From: Trichoplax sp. H2
Lineage: Eukaryota; Placozoa; Uniplacotomia; Trichoplacea
Direction: 5' to 3'
Assembly: GCA_003344405.1 (NCBI GenBank)
Contig: NOWV01000132.1
Coordinates: 148,884 to 212,883, forward strand
Length of the DNA: 64,000 nt
Shown: positions 14,177 through 30,125 of the stretch, piece by piece
Position numbering within the stretch: the stretch's first letter is position 1
How the letters are laid out: each line of letters opens with the position of its first letter
Program-made: the position numbers and the translations under genes
The notes under the pieces: generated by a model
The model's input: the letters and a program-made list of their open reading frames with translations, nothing else
The model's database searches: none
What the model was told of the DNA's origin: nothing

Positions 14177-14786
14177 TTAATTATATGATAACATCTAACG
14201 GCTGTTTATTGCGATTGATTTCGATTAGTTTGACTGGAAAAATCAGTCATTTAAAATTAAGATATCATTTGAACAACTAAACTTGGTGGTGGTCGCCCGA
14301 TAGTACTGTACAATACAGGACAAATTTTTAAGAATAAACTGTCATGGATTACATAAATATTATATTTTATAAGATTAAAAGAATATTGTACTGTACTTGA
14401 GAAATAGCCACTACAAGGATTACTTTAAGCACCACGACAGCACAATATACTGCAGTACATAAACTGTACTAGCTAGCTTCTGTTCGTATTTCTACTTAAA
14501 GTTGTAATAATCTTACTAACCCTTAATCTTAAATCCAATGACATGCACTGATTCACGTACAATACAACGTAAGCGTACGTGAGCTATATGCGTATTCGTA
14601 CAATTCATAAACTTACGGTAGTCCGTAACTGGACTACGATCCAGATACCTTACGTGTAGGGTAATTAAATACTACAACTATTACAGTTAACCATACTATT
14701 AAGGATGTTAACAATAATTTCAAGTATCCTGTATCTACTACATCTTCATACCATACCATTATAACGGAAATTGGAGCAATAAAACT
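14177..14786. other. Intergenic between convergent metaxin-2 and HSC70
   Basis: About 600 bp separate the 3' ends of the two convergent genes. No coding potential recognised; a few TACTGTAC words occur. Confidence 0.6.
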
Positions 14787-14815
14787 TTTATTCAAACATT
14801 TAATAAATTTTTATT
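14787..14815 (-). terminator. Two poly(A) signals of HSC70
   Basis: On the minus strand AATAAA occurs at 14810-14815 and 14787-14792, about 40 and 65 bases after the HSC70 stop codon. Confidence 0.65.
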
Positions 14816-14856
14816 GATATTAATCTACGTAAGGCTTGAATTTTACTTTACAAATT

Positions 14857-17091
14857 TTAATCTACTTCTTCAATTGTTGGACCCCCACTACCAGAGCCAC
14901 CGCTTGGTGGAGCACCACCGCCGGGCATACCACCACCGGGCATACCACCACCAGGCATACCACCACCAGGCATAGCACCGGGCGCACCACCAGCAGCTTG
15001 ATACAGTTTTGTAATGATAGGCGCACAAACTTTTTCAAGTTCTTTCTGTTGATATTCAAATTCGTCTTTTTCGGCAGTTTGATTCTTATCCAACCAATCC
15101 AAAGCTTCCGTGCATTTATCCAAAATGACTTTCTTGTCATCGTCACTAATTTTATCTTTAACTTTATCGTCTTCAACTGTGCTCTTCATATTGTAAGCAT
15201 AGCTCTCCAAACTATTCTTTGAAGAAATTTTATCGCGTTGTTTATCATCCTCAGCTTTGTATTGTTCCGCTTCGTTCACCATGCGTTCGATATCGTCTTT
15301 AGATAATCGGCCTTTATCGTTAGTAATCGTGATTTTGTTTTCTTTACCTGTACTCTTTTCAACAGCTGAAACGTTCAATATACCATTTGCATCAATGTCG
15401 AATGTAACTTCAATTTGAGGTACACCTCGTGGAGCTGGAGGGATGCCACTTAACTCGAATTTTCCGAGTGAATTATTATCCTTTGTCATTGCACGTTCCC
15501 CTTCATACACCTGAATCAAGACACCTGGCTGATTATCAGCGTAAGTGGTAAAAGTTTGAGTCTGCTTGGTAGGAATAGTAGTATTACGCTTAATTAAAGC
15601 CGTCATCACGCCACCGGCCGTTTCGATACCGAGTGACAAGGGAGCAACATCAAGTAATAACAGATCTTGGACATCTTCACTCTTGTCACCACTTAATATA
15701 GCCGCTTGAACTGCAGCGCCGTATGCAACGGCTTCATCGGGATTGATGGATTTATTTAGTTCTTTGCCGTTAAAGAAATCTTGCAACAACTTTTGGATCT
15801 TGGGGATACGTGTAGAACCACCTACAAGAACGATATCATGGATTGATGATTTATCCATTTTAGCATCGCGTATCGCTTTTTCTACAGGTTGCGTAGTGCT
15901 TCGGAAAAGATCGCCATTTAATTCTTCAAAACGAGCTCTTGTAATACTAGTGTAGAAATCGATACCCTCAAATAGCGAATCAATTTCAATACTGGCTTGA
16001 GTGACTGAAGACAATGTTCTCTTTGCTCTTTCACAAGCTGTTCTTAGACGACGGACAGAGCGCTTGTTTCCGCTTATATCCTTCTTATACTTGCGTTTAA
16101 ATTCGCCCATAAAGAAGTTGACCATATTATTATCAAAATCTTCACCACCAAGATGAGTGTCTCCAGCTGTCGATTTTACCTCAAAGATACCATCTTCAAT
16201 TGTTAAAATGGATACATCGAAAGTGCCACCACCAAGATCGAAGATAAGAACGTTTCGTTCTCCTCCAACTTTCTTATCTAAACCGTAGGCAATAGCAGCT
16301 GCTGTAGGTTCATTAATAATACGCATAACATTCAAACCAGCGATGGTGCCAGCATCTTTAGTAGCTTGTCGTTGAGAATCGTTAAAGTAGGCAGGTACCG
16401 TAACAACAGCATCAGTGACGCTTTTACCGAGATACGCTTCAGCAGTATCTTTCATTTTATTCAATACCATGGAGGATATTTCCTCCGGGTAAAAAGTTTT
16501 CGTTTCACCTTTATATTCAACAGAAATTTTTGGTCGAGTGCCCTCATCAATGACCTAACAAATTGAAGCAATTTACGTTTAATAGTAGATACAAGAAAAA
16601 TTTTCTTATGAAATGCATGAATTATTTCATACTATAATGCAAGTTCTATAAATAACTTCTTACATTGAAGGGCCAGAGCTTCATGTCGGATTGGACAGGG
16701 CCATCTTTAAATTTACGTCCAATTAAACGTTTGGCATCTAAAAATTGGTATAATTTGTTAAAACTATGCATCAAGTACTGTTGGTCGAATAAGATTCTTG
16801 AATATTGCTTAATTAAAAGCATGTGGTCATTGTATTGTATTGTACTGTAGTATAGTGTATGTTTTAAGTTTACGCGATGAACTTACCAAAGACAGTATTT
16901 GTAGGGTTCATTGCTACTTGATTTTTGGCGGCATCACCAATGAGACGCTCAGAGTCATTGAAAGCTACATAGCTTGGTGTTGTTCTGTTACCTTGATCAT
17001 TTGCGATAATTTCGACTTTTCCATGCTGAAAGATTCCAACACAGGAATACGTCGTACCCAAATCAATCCCAACCGCTGGACCTTTACTCAT
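14857..17091 (-). CDS. HSPA8: Cytosolic HSP70/HSC70 chaperone
   Basis: ATP-driven chaperone of the cytosol and nucleus. Three exons (16887-17091, 16664-16737, 14857-16554) join in phase to 658 residues, a normal length. The nucleotide-binding domain shows [11 protein letters not shown] (residues 9-19), the second signature [14 protein letters not shown] and the third [16 protein letters not shown]. The substrate-binding domain follows, then a Gly/Met/Pro tail with four GGMP-type repeats and the terminal EEVD that binds TPR co-chaperones and marks the cytosolic class. The ATG at 17091 matches family starts ([10 protein letters not shown]). A pyrimidine-rich AG lies four bases before it, so an intron in the 5' UTR is likely, as in many HSC70 genes. 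Introns inside the coding region favour a constitutive cognate gene over the intronless stress-inducible type, and I saw no clear heat-shock-element cluster upstream. The symbol is by class, not proven orthology. Confidence 0.97.
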
Positions 17092-18539
17092 GATGCTATT
17101 ACAAATAAAGTAAGCATAGTTTAAGACCCTGTACTATCGTCACGAGCACGTCAAGCATTTTTGATTAGTGATTCTAAGCAGATATTACTCGCTTATTCAT
17201 TTAGATAGTCTAAAATGATGGACTTTCAATCCATTATAGAAAAATTTTAAATTTCATGTCAATAAGCTTGCACTACTCACAATTCGCTAATAGTGCGAAC
17301 GGTGATTACCGCAATTCTAAATGCGGTCTACAGTTTTTGATTGAAGAGACCGAAGCATACGCTCCGCGCCGACAGTGTTACAGTAGAATTACAGTTCAAA
17401 TGTTGTAACTCAATTTGACTCCGATCCAAAATCATACAACATGTATTGTATCAAAGCCAATTGGAACGTGGTATTAGTCGACTACATTAAATCCAGTGTC
17501 AAAGCACGTGCTATAGAACGGGAGCGGGCTCTTGTCATTTATACGGTAACGTACTGTACAGATGTGTAATTGTTCTTATGGAATCATTCTTTTATTAATG
17601 CAAGGTCACGCTGTTGACTATGACGTCAACCCCTTTTAAGTGACAGCATGCAGTCATTGGTAAAATGAACAAAATCAATTATACTGTACACTATACAGTA
17701 CAATACAGTACATACCGTACTGTATACTGAAGAAGAAGTGTAACAGTAGTGTGTAAAGTAATTCCATTGAAATTCTGAATTTGAAGAGTAAGTTATGGAA
17801 ACTACTGGAAGCAGAGTAAGAAATTTTAAAATTTCATCGCTGCAAAAATTGATAAGTTGGCAAGTAGTTGCACTAAACGAATTCAACCCCAAAGTTTTAG
17901 AATTATCTTAATTCATGAATACTACAGAATCTCCACTAGAGATTCATTTACTGTTCAGTACCGTAGACATCCTTGCTTTAGCCATGCTTTCGAAAAAATG
18001 AATCATTCCTACTTACAACAATTCACTTCTACTAGCTACGGCATAACTATAATTGAATAAAGGCTTTCATTAAGTTAAAGTGAGCATAGATCATTGGTAT
18101 GTCGCTAAAAAGCCACCTTTAACTTCCTAGATGCAGTTGTCTTTTGTCAAGCATGAAATTTCAATCTACACATTTTCCTTCAATTCCGCATGTTATTTAA
18201 CGTGCAAGATGCATTATCGTAAGTTTGTACATATTTTCAATCAATACCATTCATATCGAGTATATAACAAACAGACTAAGCTACCAACTTACATATTCGG
18301 TAGGTTTTTTTCAAAACGTTGAAGCAGAAGATTTCGTATTTCCTCAGAGGACACTGTACGTGGTCTCTAGGTAGTGCTGTCTACTGACAATTATTAGCAA
18401 AGAATGAGTGAATAGTCCTACACTACTTTTATACTGTACTGTACGGTACTGCACCACAATTGCGATCGAAGATTCTAGAAGCATTTGAATTTAATAATAA
18501 CCCAGTCATAAAAGTAATTTTCGTTTTTCCATAAGTTTC

Positions 18540-18640
18540 TATACTGTACTGTACACTTCTAAATTAATACTGTACAGTACAGTGTATGTACAGTATAGTG
18601 TACTGTACTGTACTGTACACTGTACAGTGCTACTAAATGA
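18540..18640. repeat. TGTAC palindrome cluster
   Basis: ACTGTACTGTACAC, ACTGTACAGTACAG and reverse forms alternate over about 100 bp, giving several nested self-complementary arms. Confidence 0.75.
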
Positions 18641-19229
18641 GTAATTCATGAATTCATTAATTATTTTATTTTAAAGTGGTTGACTGGTAGGTAGTCCATC
18701 GCTGTCCATGCCTACCGTCTGAATAGACGTGATACTCTAGGCCTAGTCGCCTAGACGCCTAGTCCTTAACAACCACAGAACAGCGAGTTACGGTAGCACT
18801 CTACTATACCGCAGAGTCACGAGATGAACCCGGATGCGTGCAGGTATGGTGCAGGCTAGTACAGCATAGCACCGCGTTTTCTAGATAATTCTTCCGTTCT
18901 TTACACAGTAGAATCTTGTATTAAAAATGCTGACAAGCATCTACCCGCCTTCGTAGACTAATTAATTATTCAATATTACTGTACTTTAATATATTAACTG
19001 GGTCTAAAAAAGGCCAGGATCAAGCCGAGCCGATTATATCATCCAAAGAGTAGCAAGTGTATGGACGATAAAATGTTCTAATTGGTATCATAATCACCAT
19101 TTTTATTGCTACCAGTCCAAAAATAAAAATGGTTCGACATCATCAAGTTAAATGACTGTACTATATATCTCTATACAGTACTTGGCATGGTTCGACCACC
19201 TTTTAACGTATCGGACAGTTTACCGAAAA

Positions 19230-19420
19230 AAGCCCTTGTCGCAATCCAGTACAGTGTACAGTACAGTACTAAAAAATTGCACGCCCGATTACCTGTACTG
19301 TACACTGTACACTGTACAGTACAGTACAGTACAGGACGACAGTACCACGTATTGTACTGTACACTGTACACGACGACAGTACCACGTACTGTACTGTACT
19401 GTACCATGGCATCGCTGGCA
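19230..19420. repeat. TGTAC palindrome cluster with short direct repeat
   Basis: Runs of TGTAC/GTACA are interrupted by a direct repeat of GACGACAGTACCACGTA at about 19335 and 19371. Strong potential for hairpins on either strand. Confidence 0.75.
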
Positions 19421-19663
19421 GTGTCTAATAACATACTTGATTTTTGAGTAATGTACTCAAGTCTTGAGGATTTTAGAGCAATCTGGCTGTAAAATTGAAT
19501 TGAATTACGCTATTACATCATTTAGCTGATCTCAATCACTTAGTTCTTTCGAAATTTTCTCTCACACCTCGAATTTTTTCACAGATATAGCATTGAATAG
19601 ACTGTACTTAGACGACAACAAAGTGAAAAATTTGATAAAGAAATATTAAATTGAAAGGAAGCG

Positions 19664-19873
19664 ATGGAAACCAACGATAAAAGTGCTGCTGTGAAGTCGA
19701 TGAAATCCTCGCGCATGGACGAGTTTAGATCCAGAGGTACGGCAGACCTTGAAGGACTCAGAAAATTTCGAGGCAGAAATTTCACTATCCTAGGCATACT
19801 AACTGCCTCAGTGATTGGTGTTTGTATCCTTATCATCCAACCCATGCTCATGATTTACTATCACTATTCATAA
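19664..19873 (+). CDS. Possible small single-pass membrane protein, 69 residues
   Basis: An ATG-started frame encodes METNDKSAAVKSMKSSRMDE, then a basic segment (FRSRGTADLEGLRKFRGRN), one hydrophobic helix of about 23 residues (FTILGILTASVIGVCILIIQ) and a short YYHYS tail. The layout, charged soluble N-terminus then one membrane span near the C-terminus, is like small tail-anchored or type II proteins. A TTTTTTCACAG acceptor-like site about 80 bases upstream could end a 5' UTR intron. I recognise no family. Conservation is unknown, so it may still be a chance frame; the orderly charge-then-membrane pattern is the only support. Confidence 0.45.
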   Translation: METNDKSAAVKSMKSSRMDEFRSRGTADLEGLRKFRGRNFTILGILTASVIGVCILIIQPMLMIYYHYS

Positions 19874-21538
19874 TTTAAGTCGAGTGCGTCCTGATGGTTA
19901 TGTCTTTACTGCAATGCTTTGTCCACTTCACAGTTAGTAAAATTCAATTTTGTTATTGCTTATTGCGTAAAAATACGGAGGATAGCACTTTCAACTGTAC
20001 AGAATAGAAATCTATTTGGACATTTTGAACTCTCTGGAGGTGCCTGTCTAGGGACTGTTACTGACATGCAGTAGGTATGCATGTATGTACTGTACAGTTT
20101 ATACGCGTATACTGAATTTGGTAAGATTAAATTTAGTTCTGTAGCGCACAACATACAATAATGCAGTACATATTATGCATTCGCAAGACATGGAATCAAT
20201 TATTGTATCCATATTAAGCCATCAGATACAAAGATAAACACCGTAAATCAGGTAAAGTACTCTAAGAAATAGAGTTATTTCATGTAATGAAAACAGTTTG
20301 ACCAAGCAGTTACAGTGAAAGGTCCTGCAACATCATAACAATATTAACACAACACTAACTGTATGTCTATATTCGCGTATACACAGCACCGGCATACTGC
20401 AACGAATTATATGTATATATATAAATAATAATTAATAATAACTCTTTCAACATGATGAATGAGTAAAGTTAATGTCTATAAGTTAAATGCCTTAACTGTT
20501 GCTGTATTTTATTGCTCATCTGTTTGAACTAAGATGGATACACTATTTGGGCAACTAAGCAAGAAGATTTCTTAGATACAATTCCAGATTCTAGATCAAA
20601 GAAACCTCAATAGTTGATACTACCGTAGTTGGTACCATATGATATATCGCTATGGTTGGTATTTGATTGGTTTTGATATGGATTGCAAATGCGCGTGACC
20701 GACATAAGTAAAATTTGTATAATAGTCGGTTTCAGTAAATTACGCTGTACTATTATAGTGTAAAAAATGTTTAATCGACATTGCGCGATGGATTTGTTTA
20801 CGGTCTACCAAGCTACTATTTCCTGTATGAGTGCATTAGCGTACGAACAAGACGGTAATCATAATAACCATCAAAGAGTGAAAAGACTCACAAGTTATGA
20901 CTCTTATTAATTATTGTTGCTTAATTGGTTATTTGTTATTGCCATTGAACTATTTTGTCATCACATCTATCGTGTAACTGTTGAGAACTTCACTTTATTA
21001 CTTACAAGATCGTGTAAACTCTCTTAAATGAAGCATTTTAATAGCTACATATCAGCCTAGACTATAATCTAGACTGGAAGCACTGCATTAAATTGTATTT
21101 ATGCAAGAAAGACTCATTCGTGATCCGATAGAATCTGGGCAATGATTCAAACTGTGATGATTGCTTGAACTGTCTCTGCCCGAACAAGAATAACACTAGA
21201 ATAGTATGATTATTTTACAATATAGTAAACATAGTCAATGAGCATTTCAGATACTGTACTGTATTGTGCAAAATATCATACTGTACATATTACAGTACGT
21301 CTGAAAGAGTGAATATTACATGTAGTGCAACGAAGCCAAGAAATATTAAAATAGAACAACTCATAGCTAATTAAAATACTCGTAGTAAATATCAGATAAA
21401 GAATTCAAAATATTTAGTTATCCATGATCCCAGGAGCTATCTTTCTACTGAACAGAACAGATATCTTCATTTTACTTAAAAATTTACAACTTAGCCATTT
21501 AAGACATTAATGCCCATTCCTTGACAATAACCAAATTT
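19874..21538. other. Intergenic, no gene recognised
   Basis: AT-rich DNA between the small frame and the 3' end of MCM6. A TGTAC/GTACAG cluster lies near 21250-21300. No coding or RNA gene seen. Confidence 0.6.
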
Positions 21539-26317
<4,779 letters not shown>

Positions 26318-26751
26318 GTTGTTCAATATGTGGCTTCTTACCTAAAGAGATGCAAAATGGATAATTTACGATTTCATTCAAATAGGTTTTAGTTGTGCAA
26401 GATGATTACAGTTGGTTGATATTGATGAGGAAAATGATGTATCTAGACCTGACATGTATCAACATTTTAACAGGGAAGGATAATACGTCAAGCTATGATT
26501 GCTACTTTGATTGAAGGTGATAAAAACTGCATGATTCGCAAAAGTGTAGTCATACTCTTTCGTCTCTTCATGCCAGAAGTATTGCATTCTAATAAGTTGA
26601 ACAGTGACAACATGCTTTCATAAACAAGTAATTGATTATGATTCATAAGCTACTCGTATCGTCATCCATGCAATAACACGACGCCATCGCTTGTAAACTA
26701 GCGTGTCGTGTCGTTGCAAAGGATAGACTATGGCGCAGCCAGTACGCATTC
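26318..26751. other. MCM6 upstream region
   Basis: Sequence preceding the MCM6 start codon on the minus strand, presumably holding its promoter. No other feature recognised. Confidence 0.5.
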
Positions 26752-27155
26752 TTGGCAATGATATGCAATAGTGATTGTAATGCATTTTTGGTCCATCATG
26801 TCATTCCAGTCTATCGAGTACTCCAACTTGATGGCTTCTCTATGTAAGGAACTACAAGTGTAAAGTGTAGACGTCATTTGTCGATTGCAAGCTGGATGTA
26901 GGAATATTGCTAGCATTGGATTATTGTACTGTACTGTCGTCTATCCACTATTCTCGGCAATGATATGCAATAGTGATTGTAATGCATTTTTGGTCCATCA
27001 TGTCATTCCAGTCTATCGAGTACTCCAACTTGATGGCTTCTCTATGTAAGGAACTACAAGCGTAAAGTGTAGACGTCATTTGTCGATTGCAAGCTGGATG
27101 TAGGAATATTGCTAGCATTGGATTATTGTACTGTACTGTCGTCTATCTACTATTC
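26752..27155. repeat. Tandem duplication of about 202 bp
   Basis: Two head-to-tail copies, about 26752-26953 and 26954-27155, are nearly identical. Marker GGCAATGATATGCAATAGTG is at 26754 and 26956. Both copies end in GTACTGTACTGTCGTCTATC. The near identity implies a recent event. Confidence 0.92.
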
Positions 27156-28296
27156 TCTGTGAGCCATGTTGGCTATGAATCCACTGTAGGGGGAAAAAAG
27201 GAGGAAAAACCACCTCAAAGAGTCGCCAATGAATTTCTCACTTTGAAAATTGCTGTGTGATTTCACGATGATCAAGTGGAACTTTGACTTGTCAGCGTCG
27301 TCACTATTGCAAAAATAATCAATCTATCTCTCCTTATTGGCTACAAACTGTCATGCCACTGGCAATACTTACCAAGAAAGCTTGCCTTGATTTTAATTTC
27401 TTTGAATGATTAAGTTATTAAAAGTGCAATTTGGCAAGTACTTGAAGGAAAATTGGTCGCAATTTTTCACTGGCAGTAATTTTGAATGAACAATGTTGTC
27501 CCACTGTGGTTGAAGGCGTTGTGTAGTGTCAGCGCTGTCACTTCACTTGCAAGATATCGCTCGCTCCTGTCGATGGAGAACGACTACTATGGACGATCAT
27601 CATCATTGGCTAGGGTACCGGTACGGTACGCACTGGACCGAGTCTCCAGTGACACCTTGTCGACGAGTGAGGCTCCAACTTGGAGTCAAACATGGCCAAC
27701 GGCTGACCTGTTCCAGTGTGACTTGTTTCGATCAACGTTGCAAACGATTCAAGCGTTGGATTGCATTGTTTGAAGCCATTGATAATCCACGGTGGTGTTA
27801 TTGTTGCAAGCAACACGTGAGCCAAAAGTGGCGCGAAATACCAAAGCAATAATGCGATTTGGCGCGAAAGCTATGTGACGTATGGACGTTGATCAAAAGC
27901 GTAGGATTGCGTTTGGCTCCTGTGACAAACTTACACCACCGGACACAAACTTTTCAACAAGGCAAAGACGAAGAGCCAATATACAATTCTACAGTATAGT
28001 AGGCTGGACAATTTAACCACAATGAACCATAACATGATTTGTTGAAAGCCCTACTGTGCTGCACAGTATCAACTTACAAGTTGAAAGCAACCATTGGTCG
28101 TTGCTTTCCATTTTCTGTATTTCAAATTTCTGCACAACGTCTACAATATTATTGTTCTGTCCTGACCATACAGTACAATTCAATCGTCACTGCTTTCCTT
28201 TACTACTGCACTTTAGTACTTTACTTTAAGACGTTCGATGTGCTCTTCTCTACTTGTCTCTGATTGGCTATCCTATACGGTCATTCATTCCAGCTA
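27156..28296. other. Intergenic, no gene recognised
   Basis: Slightly more GC-rich than its surroundings around 27530-27780, where overlapping open frames exist in several phases, none resembling a known family. A GGTACCGGTACGGTACGC palindromic word lies near 27615. Confidence 0.45.
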
Positions 28297-29060
28297 GGAT
28301 CAAACTACAGACTCCAACGCTCTGTAAAAATTGCAAACTACAGACTCCAACGGTCTGTAAAAATTGCAAACTACAGACTCCAACGCCCTCTAAAAATTAC
28401 AAATTACACACTCCAACGGTCTGTAAAAATTGCAAACTACAGACTCCAACGCCCTCTAAAAATTGCAAATTACACACTCCAACGGTCTGTAAAAATTGCA
28501 AACTACAGACTCCAACGCTCTGTAAAAATTGCAAACTACAGACTCAAACGCTCTCTAAAAATTGCAAACTACAGACTCCAACAGTCTGTAAAAATTGCAA
28601 ACTACAGACTCCAACGGTCTGTAAAAATTGCAAACTACAGACTCCAACGGTCTGTAAAAATTGCAAACTACAGACTCCAACGCTCTCTAAAAATTGCAAA
28701 TTACAGACTCCAACGGAACTACAGACTCCAACGCTCTCTAAAAATTGCAAACTACAGACTCCAACGGTCTGTAAAAATTGCAAATTACACACTCCAACGG
28801 TCTGTAAAAATTGCAAACTACAGACTCCAACAGTCTGTAAAAATTGCAAACTACAGACTCCAACGCTCTCTAAAAATTGCAAATTACAGACTCCAACGGA
28901 ACTACAGACTCCAACGCTCTCTAAAAATTGCAAACTACAGATTCCAACGGTCTGTAAAAATTGCAAACTACAGACTCCAACGCTCTCTAAAAATTGCAAA
29001 TTACAGACTCCAACGGAACTACAGACTCCAACGCTCTCTAAAAATTGCAAACTACAGATC
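28297..29060. repeat. 33-bp minisatellite, open in several frames
   Basis: About 22 copies of a 33-bp unit (CAAACTACAGACTCCAACGG then TCTGTAAAAATTG). Three shortened 18-bp units also occur, near 28715, 28897 and 29014. Both 33 and 18 are multiples of three, so two plus-strand frames and one minus-strand frame stay open across the whole array. In one frame the unit reads CKNCKLQTPTV, in another ANYRLQRSVKI. Neither long frame has an upstream ATG (both begin at TTG). A CATTCATTCCAG acceptor-like site precedes the array. Most simply a non-coding minisatellite; use as a coding exon cannot be excluded. Confidence 0.93.
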
Positions 29061-29199
29061 CTCTATCAGGGTCTAAAATAATGCAAACCATCGCCAGGTG
29101 GATCTACGCCAAGTAGATCCTGCGAGGGATTAACTTGAAATTCATTCCATGACTATTTCTACGCAAGAAATGGCTTTTGAGGATGATGATAGTCATTTT

Positions 29200-30125
29200 A
29201 TACTATTTCACTCGACTTTGGCCACACAGCCTGTTCGTTTTGTCTCGTTGGATCGTGACAAAGTGTTCATGACTGAGCAGAAAGTTGCACTAAAAAGGAC
29301 AACTTGCCAGCAATTCCGGAAATACTATTTTACACTACTTTGGCCACACAGGCTGCTCGTTCTGCCTAGCTTGATCGTTACAAAGTGTTCATGACTGTAA
29401 AAGCTGAGCAGAGTGTTGCACTAAAAAGGACAACTTGCCGGTAATTCCATACTATTTTACACTACTTTGACCACACAGCCTGCTCGTTCTGCCTAGTTGG
29501 ATCATTACAAAAAAATCATATTCCTGTTGAAAACTGTAAAGCTGAGCAGAAAGTTGCACTAAAAAGGACAACTTGCCAGTAATTCCGGAAATACTATTTT
29601 ACACTACTTTGGCTACACAGCCTGCTCGCTTTGTCTAATTTGATCTTTACAAAGTCTTCATGACTGTAAAAGCTGAGCAGAATGTTGCACTAAAAAGGAT
29701 AACTTGCCAGTAATTCCGGAAATACTATTTTACACTACTTTGGCCACACAGGCTGCTCGTTTTGTCTAGTTTGATCTTTACAAAGTCTTCATGACTGTAA
29801 AAGCTGAGCAGAATGTTGCACTAAAAAGGATAACTTGCCAGTAATTCCGGAAATACTATTTTACACTACTTTGGCCACACAGGCTGTTCGTTTTGTCTAG
29901 CTTGATCATCACGAAGAACTATATCGATGTTTAAGACTGTCGAGCTGAGCTGAATGTGCACTAAAATGGATAAACTTGCTAGTAGTTCTACACTATTTTA
30001 CAACACTTTAATCACTCAGGCTGCTCGTTTTGCCTAGTTTAATCGTTACAAAAGAATCCATATTTCTCTTCATGACTGTAAAGCTGAGCATAAATGGGCA
30101 CTGAGATGACAAACTTGCTACAAGA
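29200..30125. repeat. About 132-bp tandem repeat, seven or so copies
   Basis: The marker GTTGCACTAAAAAGGA occurs at about 29283, 29415, 29553, 29684 and 29815, a spacing of 131-138 bp. Decayed copies follow near 29957 and 30090. Each unit also carries TACTATTTTACACTACTTTG and a CTGAGCAGAA box. Central copies are near identical and the right-hand ones diverge, suggesting growth from the centre. Confidence 0.9.

Larger units (their letters stand above)
17092..19600. other. Intergenic, HSC70 upstream region and TGTAC clusters
   Basis: No protein family recognised on either strand. It must contain the HSC70 promoter. It holds several TGTAC-rich palindrome clusters, described separately. Short open frames (for example 17626-17892 and 18131-18322) look like chance. 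Confidence 0.5.

Noticed and set aside
14836-15222. Plus-strand 128-residue frame opposite HSC70 and the 104-residue minus frame at 14862-15176
   Set aside because: Shadows of the HSC70 3' coding exon, driven by the Gly/Met/Pro repeat codons.
27486-27852. Three overlapping frames of 79-108 residues
   Set aside because: Open in several phases in a GC-richer patch; the translations resemble nothing known.
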